A DNA stretch of 64,000 nt from Petrosia ficiformis. Lineage: Eukaryota > Porifera > Demospongiae > Haplosclerida > Petrosiidae. The translations under genes were made by a program, and so were the position numbers. The notes below the pieces were generated by a model that searched no databases, had not been told where the DNA came from, and saw only the letters and a program-made list of their open reading frames with translations. The number at the start of each line of letters is the position of its first letter. Position 1 is the first letter of the stretch. Positions 56,378 through 64,000 of this stretch are shown here, one piece after another. The stretch covers positions 3,244,001-3,308,000 of the forward strand of contig OX345636.1 of assembly GCA_947044365.1 (NCBI GenBank), read 5' to 3'.

Positions 56378-56952
56378 CTCCAGGAGCCCATGAAAAAACC
56401 ACAGGGAAGGAGCGTGCAACTCCCACGCAATTAATTAAAATAGCAAAAGCCAGACATTTAGTTGGTGTTACTATTTTTAGATGATCCATGTGGCCACGCC
56501 CACCGAATGTGTAAAGCTTCAGCTACAGCCAAAGCCTGTAGAAAGAATGAAGTAACACTCTACAGTCTCTACCAGCAAGAGAAAAGAAGCTAGTATGTTC
56601 GTGCTACTGGCAAGTATCTCTTCAGTTGATTATACAGTGTTCAAGTGAAATTTAAATTGTTCTAGACAACTTTACTCAGAACATCTACTACTGGTACTTG
56701 TAGTAAACAGCTTCTCTGTTTCTTCCAACTGAATCTTCCTTCTTACACTTGTTTTGAGTAAATTATGAACTGGAGTACTATCCATTGATACTGTAGTACT
56801 GTTAGTTGTGAAGTTCTAGCTCTACACATGTGGTGGGCATGGCCACGTAGATCATCTAAAAATAGTACCACCAACTAAATGTCTGGCTTTAGTTATTTTA
56901 ATTAATTGGGTGGGAGTTGTGCGCTCCTTCCCTGTGGGACTCCTGATACCTC
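56378..56952. mobile_element. MITE with ~130-bp TIRs
   Basis: 56,384-56,512 (blocks CACAGGGAAGGAGCGTGCAA, CCAGACATTTAGTTGGTG, GATGATCCATGTGGCCACGC) is matched in reverse complement by about 56,832-56,945. The internal ~320 bp shows no transposase. Confidence 0.8.
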
Positions 56953-57199
56953 CAAAAGTTAAATTATTTTCTATTATGACTACTAAACTTGTATCCCTTT
57001 TGTTTCTACTGAGAAAAGTACAGAAGCAGTATGCAACACAGCCTTAAGCCTTAATTTTCCTGAAACATGTCTGCAATATTAACTGCATGTACAAGTTTGA
57101 ATGTGCAAATATTAAAGTATGCATGTGTACTTTGAAGTGAAATCTCTTGAAAACATTCAAGTGAATGAAGGTGTGAACATGTCTTCACTTGATCCATCC

Positions 57200-57375
57200 A
57201 TAGTACCATATATCCAATGATCCATCGATTCATTCATTCATCCATCCATAGTACCATATATCCATTCATCCGTCCATTCATCCATCCATTCATTCACTCA
57301 TCCATTCATAGTACCATATATCAATTGATCCATTCATTCATACATCCTTTTGTCTCTCCATTTATCTATTCACTC
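57200..57375. repeat. degenerate (CATTCATCCATC)n with AGTACCATATATC blocks
   Basis: TCCATCCATAGTACCATATA occurs three times (57,195, 57,241, 57,301) separated by CATTCATCCAT runs. Confidence 0.85.
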
Positions 57376-57381
57376 ATCAAG

Positions 57382-57504
57382 TGGAGGAAACTTCGGAGAT
57401 CTTAGAGTATCTTATAGTATAAAGCCAATATACCCTCCAGCTTTAGACAGATTCTCATCACCTGTTGATAATATCTCACCACCTGGAAAATACTTGGCAT
57501 TTAC
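57382..57504 (+). CDS. candidate internal exon
   Basis: Acceptor-like ctcatcaag, then an open frame GGNFGDLRVSYSIKPIYPPA and LDRFSSPVDNISPPGKYLAF, ending at a GTATGT donor (123 nt). The phrase G.L.VSY.I is the kind seen in Calx-beta and related extracellular beta-sandwich repeats, but one short exon cannot establish that. Composition is clearly coding-like compared with both flanks. Confidence 0.4.
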
Positions 57505-57599
57505 GTATGTTATGCAACACATGAATGAATAGAACAGTACAACCATCTACATGTACATACATGTAAAAATGCTTCACACAAATTATTTATCATCATTAC

Positions 57600-57690
57600 T
57601 ATAATTATTGTTGTATGTATCTATGTATGTACATGTATGTATGTATGTATGTTTTATATGTATCTATGTGTGTATGTAACTATGTATGTA
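57600..57690. repeat. (GTAT)n / ATGT-rich microsatellite
   Basis: TATGTATGTATGTATGT and variants. 57,700-58,095 otherwise holds only a dispersed repeat (GAAGCAAACCCACAATAACC near 57,908). Confidence 0.75.
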
Positions 57691-58098
57691 AGTACATGTA
57701 TTCCATTTTCTGTAACTGCACATGCTACATGCTATACCTAATTATATTGAAGGTAGTTATTACACAATTTTGAATTGTGTAAATTAAATTTAGGGAATTA
57801 TATAGTGCCACCCAAAAATTACTGTCACAAGGGCTTTATATTGTATGGTGTGTTTGGTTAGTGGGGTTTGCTTCTTAACTACATTCATACAGGATGTTGT
57901 TACTTATGAAGCAAACCCACAATAACCCCACATAGCATTCACTATAAAAGCCTGGCTAAGCTGGCTAATATCCACCCCTTGAACACATGACTCTGACTCA
58001 AACACAATTTTTGGAAGGGGCTCACTGAGCTCCGAAATTTAATAAACATCATTAATGAATCATAATTAGGAAATGTAATTTTGATAATGCAAATAATG

Positions 58099-58375
58099 CA
58101 GGCTCTAATTGTTCCACCTTGGGGTCAGAATTATTATGTGGTTAATGATACATGTATTCATATTTGTGATATGTGTTGTTTTTTTTTGTTTTTTTTCTAC
58201 AGGACTAGATGCACAGAAGATTACTACTTATATAAAAGCAGTGCCAGACAATGCCAGGTAACAACTGTACGTATGTATGTTGATCATTATGTGTTCATCA
58301 TCCATGAAATCAATATGTATTACCACAGATGTATGCATGTGTGTTTACATGTATACAGGTTGTATGTGTATGTAT
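58099..58375 (+). repeat. duplicated block, copy 2
   Basis: Copy of 53,239-53,515 with a longer T-run and a deletion. It retains ALIVPPWGQNYYVVND and TRC.EDYYL; the Pro of copy 1 is Thr here. Confidence 0.6.
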
Positions 58376-59925
58376 GCACATGTAGTCTTGTACATGATTA
58401 CTTGTATTTACTTTAGGCTTGTATACATGTACAAATACATGTAGTCTTGTACATGATTACTTGTATACATGTACATGTAATCTTGTGTACATGTACATGT
58501 AGTCTTATACATGATTACTTGTATATATGTACTTGATTACATGTATACATGCACATGTAGTCTTGTATATGATTACTTGTATACATGTACATGATTACTT
58601 TAGTCTTGTATACATGTACATGATTACTTTAGTCTTGTATACATGTACATGATTACTTTAGTCTTGTATACATGTACATGTAGTCTTGTACATGATTACT
58701 TGTATACATGTACATGATTACTTTAGTCTTGTATACATGTACGTGTATGTGTAGTCTTGTACATGATTACTTATATATATATGTACTTGATTACTTGTAT
58801 ACATGCACATGTAGTCTTGTACATGATTACTTGTATACATGTACATGATTATGTACATGTAGTCTTGTACATGATTACTTGTATACATGTACATGATTAT
58901 TTTAGTCTTGTATACATGTACATGTATGTGTAGTCTTTTACATGGTTACTTATATATAATTATATGTACTTGATTACTTGTATACATGCACATGTAGTCT
59001 TGTACATGATTACTTGTATACATGTACATGATTACTTTAGTCTTGTATACATGCACATGTAGTCTTGTACATGATTACTTTAGTCTTGTATACATGTATG
59101 TGTAGTCTTGTACATGATTACTTATATATATGTACTTGATTACTTGTATACATGCACATGTGGTCTTGTACATGATTACTTGTATACATGTACATGATTA
59201 CTTTAGGCTTGTATACATGTACATGTATGTGTAGTCTTTTACATGATTACTTATATATATGTACTTGATTACTTGTATACATGCACATGTGGTCTTGTAC
59301 ATGATTACTTGTATACATGTACATGTATGATTACTTTAGTCTTGTATACATGCACATGTAGTCTTGTACATGATTAGTTGTATACATGTACATGATTACT
59401 TTAGTCTTGTATACATGTACATGTAGTCTTGTACATGTATGTGTAGTCTTTTACATGATTATGTACTTGATTACTTGTATACATGTACATGTAGTCTTGT
59501 ACATGATTACTTGTATACATGTACATGATTACTTTAGTCTTGTATACATGTACATGTAGTCTTGTACATGATTACTTGTATACATGTACATGATTACTTT
59601 AGTCTTGTATACATGTACATGTAGTCTTGTACATGATTACTTGTATACATGTACATGATTACTTTAGTCTTGTATACATGTACATGTATGTGTAGTCTTG
59701 TACATGATTACTTATATATATGTACTTGATTACTTGTATACATGCACATGTGGTCTTGTACATGATTACTTGTATACATGTACATGATTACTTCAGTCTT
59801 GTATACATGTACATGTAGTCTTGTACATGATTACTTGTATACGTGTACATGATTACTTAAGTCTTGTATACATGTACATGTACATGATTACTTCAGTCTT
59901 GTGTAAAAGTACATGTAGTCATTTT
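58376..59925. repeat. 1.55-kb satellite of ATGTACATG / TGATTACTT(TA)GTCTTGTA units
   Basis: Dozens of alternating modules: TAGTCTTGTACATGATTACT, TGTATACATGTACATG and ATTACTTTAGTC, with longer higher-order units (about 62 or about 90-130 bp). The modules are rich in the palindromes GTATAC, ATGTACAT and TGTACA. No frame of any use. Confidence 0.93.
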
Positions 59926-60369
59926 ATTGTTTGTATATATACAAAATAATATTTATGTTTACTAATACATACTTGGATATGAATAATTAATATTCATTAT
60001 CATTAGCTACTTTATGGATTGATAGAATGTAATGATTTATTGTTAGGAATGATTTTAAATCAAACAATTATGTGCTTATCTAAAAGGAAACCACTGAAAT
60101 TCAACACCTCAACTCCCTATCCAAAACATTCAAAATAGTGAATGTTTAACAAGTCTATATAGAGAATAAAGTATCCGTATGATTGCTTTATAGAGTCCAA
60201 AATTCAATAATCATGACTGATTTCGCTCAAGCACACAGCCTATTATAGTCTACTCTTTTTACTTTTTAAAGGATTTTGTAGAACTTTATTTCAGATAGAA
60301 ATGCTATTGGTTCCAGTTTCTATCCAAGCTATGAGCATGCAGCTTTCTTCCTGCTGGTCTGTGGACCTT

Positions 60370-60560
60370 CAGTGCGCATTCATTACACGACACGCCCAAT
60401 AATTGACCGAGCCCCCTGGAATGACGCAACTGCCTTAACCATACTTGCGTAAGGGACACAACAATATATATACATTGTGTATAATATATATATATATAAA
60501 CATACATTGAACCTGTGGAAAAGCAATCATAGGGATGGCCATAAACATTAAACACAATTG
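60370..60560. repeat. dispersed repeat with CACGCCCA..AATTGACCGAGCCC and GGCC hairpin (copy A)
   Basis: Contains ATTGACCGAGCCCCCTGGAA, CTTAACCATACTTGCGTAAG, an AT tract and GAACCTGTGGAAAAGCAATC. It matches 62,440-62,575 in order, showing that these blocks form one element. Confidence 0.7.
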
Positions 60561-60594
60561 ATAAGTGCTTCCTTCACACTAACAACTAAATTCC

Positions 60595-60780
60595 AGTAGC
60601 CTAATCCTAATTGTTTAACACAGCCTAACCCCAATGGCTTAACCCTAACCCTAATAGCCTAATCCTAATTGTTTAACACTAACCCCAATGGCTTAACCCT
60701 AACCCTAATAGCCTAATCCTAATTGTTTAACACTAACCCTAATGGCTTAATCCTAACCCTTAATACCCTAACCCTAATGT
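60595..60780. repeat. degenerate telomere-like / TAATCCTAATTG repeat
   Basis: Several CCCTAACCCTAA steps interleaved with a longer unit (AGCCTAATCCTAATTGTTTA ... CCAATGGCTTAA), about three copies of ~60 bp. Confidence 0.8.
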
Positions 60781-60997
60781 TGTTTGTTTAATTTTGTGAC
60801 TTACATTAATCTTCCAACCTTGTTCACATACTTGACGTTTCACATCTTCTTTAAAATGGTTTTTATTATTCCTGTAATATGACACATGATACATATACAT
60901 ATAATCATCTATTCCTACATGTCTATCTGCATGTATATGGTACACACTGCACATACGTATATAATGATCATACAACTGTATATATAATAATGATTGT

Positions 60998-60999
<2 letters not shown>

Positions 61000-61083
<84 letters not shown>

Positions 61084-61165
61084 TATATGTATATATATAT
61101 ATATAATTATACATATAATTAAATAAATAAATAAATATAATTATATATATATATATAATAACATA
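61000..61165. repeat. (TA)n microsatellite
   Basis: Long TA run with ATATAATTATA and AATA interruptions. Confidence 0.93.
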
Positions 61166-61169
61166 CATA

Positions 61170-61405
61170 TGTAATGATTATCCATGTACATGTACAAGTA
61201 CATGCATATATAATGATAATTATACATGTACATGTACATATATAATGACTATACATGTACATGTACATATTTAATGATTATACATGTACATGTACATATA
61301 TAATGGATTATACATGTACATGTACATGTACATATATAATGATTATACATGTACATGTACATGTATAATGATTATACATGTACATGTACATGTACATATA
61401 TAATG
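61170..61405. repeat. ~40-bp tandem repeat TACATGTACATGTACATATA..TAATGATTA
   Basis: About six copies of a unit pairing TACATGTACATGTACAT with ATATAATGATTA. Confidence 0.85.
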
Positions 61406-61439
61406 GCACTTATATAGTTGATGTTGAAAAGCTTTGTGA

Positions 61440-61614
61440 CAATGCATACGTACATATGTATGTACGTATGCATGTATGTATGTATGTGTGTATGTATATT
61501 ATATGTATATTGTACAATGCATGTATGTATGTAATTGTGTATCTATGTATGTAATACATACATACATACATACTTAAGTATATACGTACGTACGTACATA
61601 CATACATACATACA

Positions 61615-61646
<32 letters not shown>

Positions 61647-61650
61647 CACA
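61440..61650. repeat. (GTAT)n and (CATA)n facing arrays
   Basis: TATGTATG runs on the left face CATACATACATA runs on the right, a potential hairpin. Confidence 0.85.
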
Positions 61651-61699
61651 CTATTACATTACATCATAATTAGTTTATAACATGTACAATGTTATAAAT

Positions 61700-61912
61700 A
61701 TATCACTTTTTCTAAGCCATTCTGGTTTGTTGTGTTTGTTTGTAAATTATGATATGTATCCTTTGCTAGCATGCTAGGATCATAAATTTTCAATGTACAT
61801 TAGTACATATTTATTATAGGAAGATTTTATAATTATCTGTGTATAATTATAATAATAATTTACAAACTGGATATGCACACTTATAAGTAGGTGTGAACTA
61901 TTTCTGATATGT
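61700..61912 (+). repeat. 213-bp inverted repeat, left copy
   Basis: From TATCACTTTTTCTAAGCC to CTATTTCTGATATGTA; nearly identical reverse complement of 63,369-63,584. The pair encloses ~1.46 kb. Confidence 0.9.
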
Positions 61913-62135
61913 ATGCACTAAATACAGCTATCGGTATCGGTAGAAATTTACCGATAGCATAAATTTCCAGAATGATAACTTAATTTTTGGAGGAGGGTTG
62001 GCCCTAAACCACACTGACCATACCCTCCTAAACACTTATGTAAAAACTAAGTATTTGCTCATTCATTTTGCCATTTTGTATGGGAAATTTAGCATCCAGG
62101 AAGAGTTACAAGATATGAGAATTTATGCAACACAT

Positions 62136-62159
62136 CCCCCCCCCCCCCCCCCCCCCCCC
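62136..62159. repeat. poly-C tract (24 nt)
   Basis: Twenty-four consecutive C. A length error from assembly is possible. Confidence 0.9.
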
Positions 62160-62439
62160 TTCAAATTCTGAATAATTATGCCTTATAATCTTAAGTTGAC
62201 TTTCATTTGCTTGTGCAAATTTTAATGAATTTGTAGATATACCTAATTTGATAGCTTAGGGGTAATTTTGTACTTTCGTATGTACATGTACATGTATGTA
62301 TGTACATGTATGTGCATACATAGTTGACTATAACCATATCTAAAACCCCTTTTATTAATTAAGTATGGTACTATGACTTTCAGTTAACTCATCTACAGTT
62401 TAACTAAATTACTCGAGCGCACGTTCTTTTACACACCAC

Positions 62440-62575
62440 GCCCATTAATTGACCGAGCCCTGGGAATGATATAACTTCCTTAACTACGTATACACAATAG
62501 CCAAACATATATATATATATAGTTCGAACCTGTGGGAAAGCAATCATAAGGATGGCCCTACGGGCCATAAAAAAC
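62440..62575. repeat. dispersed repeat with GGCC hairpin (copy B)
   Basis: CCACGCCCATTAATTGACCG ... GAACCTGTGGGAAAGCAATC, then ATGGCCCTACGGGCCAT. Matches 60,370-60,560. Confidence 0.7.
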
Positions 62576-62601
62576 AGCAGTTAGTTTATATATTTAAACA
62601 G

Positions 62602-62602
<1 letters not shown>

Positions 62603-62628
<26 letters not shown>
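62603..62628. repeat. (GT)n microsatellite
   Basis: Thirteen GT units. Confidence 0.9.
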
Positions 62629-62632
<4 letters not shown>

Positions 62633-62689
62633 CAGGTATTTACATGTACATGTATCACAGTTTTTGATATGTTTTTTAAAGCATGGGCC

Positions 62690-62860
62690 AGATTGGCTCA
62701 ATAACGGTTTGTGGGTCCACCATTGGGAATACATCTTGAGCCAATTTACAAAAAGTTAATGCTGTTACCGACAATATAACCATAATTAACTGTGCCACTT
62801 GCCCAAAGAGAGAACTGTGCAGTGCTAAATAAGAAGCTCTATATCAAAAACACTGACATG
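62690..62860 (+). repeat. direct repeat, copy 1
   Basis: Blocks TTGAGCCAATTTACAAAAAG, GCCCAAAGAGAGAACTGTGC and ATCAAAAACACTGA recur in the same order at 63,620-63,785. Frames starting here overlap a TATG microsatellite (62,860-62,985) and are not supported. Confidence 0.75.
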
Positions 62861-63368
62861 TACACATGTATGTATGTACATGTATGTATATGTAATATGC
62901 ATGTACTTATGTATATGTATGTATGTACATGTATGTACATGTATGTTTGTATGTATGTATGTGTATGTATATACATACAGTACATATCAGATGCAATTTT
63001 CAACATTGGTCTGAACCAATTAATACAAATAATTGATTAATCGATTTAATTGCGCACCCCTAACATAATACCCAATACTAAATAAAAATGTAAAATTAGA
63101 TTATAATAACAAGCCTTTTTAAGAAGGCTCCCAAAAACCTTTTGGAGTGTAACATCTATCAAATTTGAGTAATGTTACACATGCCACATGCCCTCCCCCC
63201 CTGGACTACCTTAAGCCCATGCTGCATACTCGTGCAAATGGAATTCAGAATGATGTTTTAAACTCCGGGGGAGAGACTTGTCATATGATTTAATTTAACC
63301 ACAAGTTTAATGAATATTTCGATATACCAGTTAATTAAAAATGCTGATATATACATGTATATGTAATA

Positions 63369-63584
63369 AATATACATATCAGAAATAGTTCACACCTACT
63401 TATAAGTGTGCATATCCAGTTTGTAAATTATTATTATAATTATACACAGATAATTATAAAATCTTCCTATAATAAATATGTACTAATGTACATTGAAAAT
63501 TTATGATCCTAGCATGCTAGCAAAGGATACATATCATAATTTACAAACAAACACAACAAACCAGAATGGCTTAGAAAAAGTGAT
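63369..63584 (-). repeat. 213-bp inverted repeat, right copy
   Basis: Reverse complement of 61,700-61,912. Confidence 0.9.
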
Positions 63585-63619
63585 ACATTTACATTGTACA
63601 TGTATAGTTAGTGTGTGTG

Positions 63620-63785
63620 CCATTGAGAATACATATTGAGCCAATTCACTAAGATTTAATGCTGTTGGTGACAATATAATCATAATTAATTGTGTCACTG
63701 GCCCAAAGAGAGAACTGTGCAGTGCCAAATAAGAAGCTCCTTGGGCCAATGGTGCGCCATATGAGCTTATCAAAAACACTGATGT
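63620..63785 (+). repeat. direct repeat, copy 2
   Basis: Matches 62,690-62,860, with an extra ~27 bp (CTTGGGCCAATGGTGCGCCA...) before the last block. Confidence 0.75.
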
Positions 63786-63819
63786 GTTGTATGTATGTTG
63801 TCTACCTGCATTTACTATA

Positions 63820-63903
63820 TAGCACATTCTACTTTGATTCTGGAGGTGCTGACTGTACTAGAAATGGTAAAGTTATATCTCTTCTGACTCGTCTGAAACA
63901 TAG
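63820..63903 (+). CDS. candidate exon at the window edge
   Basis: The open frame STFYFDSGGADCTRNGKVIS then LLTRLKHR ends at a GTAAGT donor (63,904). A possible next acceptor (attaccag, about 63,960) precedes SGGTRHGTT and a stop. The gene, if real, cannot be placed. Low confidence. Confidence 0.25.
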
Positions 63904-64000
63904 AGTAAGTATTCAGTTTATCAATCCAATTCTGAAAGCTCTAGTAGTATCTATTACCAGTACCTCTGGAGGTACTAGACATGGTACTACATAGAAACTT

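Noticed and set aside
58376..59925. CRISPR-like array
   Set aside because: Repeats and spacers are made of the same modules and this is eukaryotic DNA; it is satellite, not CRISPR.

Overview
The window is AT-rich eukaryotic nuclear DNA from an animal-like genome. Evidence for this is spliceosomal GT-AG introns (several only 51-77 nt), TATA-type promoters, a HECT ubiquitin ligase, a Golgi type II membrane enzyme, pogo/Tigger and Merlin transposase remnants, and very dense palindromic MITE-like repeats and microsatellites. A non-bilaterian animal, most likely a demosponge, fits best. That is an inference from style and gene content; no marker gene settles it.

Layout. 1-8.9 kb has no convincing gene. 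It holds a tandem array of a ~215-256 bp unit and a giant inverted repeat (arms ~1.7 kb) with an extra direct copy inside. 8.9-15.4 kb is nested MITE-like elements, TA microsatellites and palindromes. 15.4-20.9 kb carries two ~80% identical intronless genes on the minus strand (168 and 169 aa, each with a TATA box), a small two-exon plus-strand candidate between them, and three copies of a ~0.6 kb repeat. 23,693-28,929 is the centrepiece: an apparently complete, intact 5.2 kb DNA transposon with TIRs, a 6-bp target-site duplication and mirrored arrays of ~30-bp repeats. It encodes two convergent genes, an 8-exon HECT E3 ubiquitin ligase (665 aa) and a 2-exon DDE integrase-type transposase (389 aa). 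Every splice phase I could read fits in both genes. It sits between outer 69-bp inverted repeats.

30.4-32.0 kb is an intronless FAD-dependent amine/L-amino-acid oxidase-like gene with scrambled relics downstream. 36.5-38.2 kb is a pogo/Tigger transposase pseudogene fused to a coiled coil and PHD-like zinc finger, followed by a frameshifted gene of an unrecognised family. 40-42.3 kb has exon-like fragments and minisatellites. 45.3-45.9 kb is a Merlin-type transposase pseudogene. 46.1-51.8 kb is a three-exon gene for a Golgi-type protein (603 aa) joining an SDR/epimerase-like domain to a GT-A-like glycosyltransferase domain; its first intron hosts a piggyBac-like MITE. 53-58 kb has scattered, partly duplicated candidate exons and an intronless N-myristoylated coiled-coil/proline-rich protein gene (193 aa). 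58.4-64 kb is satellite, telomere-like and inverted-repeat DNA.

The genes do not form a pathway. The window is a repeat-dominated landscape with a few host genes. The most notable items are the HECT-carrying transposon and a palindrome family whose arms differ between copies yet stay self-complementary. All calls were made by eye without database searches.
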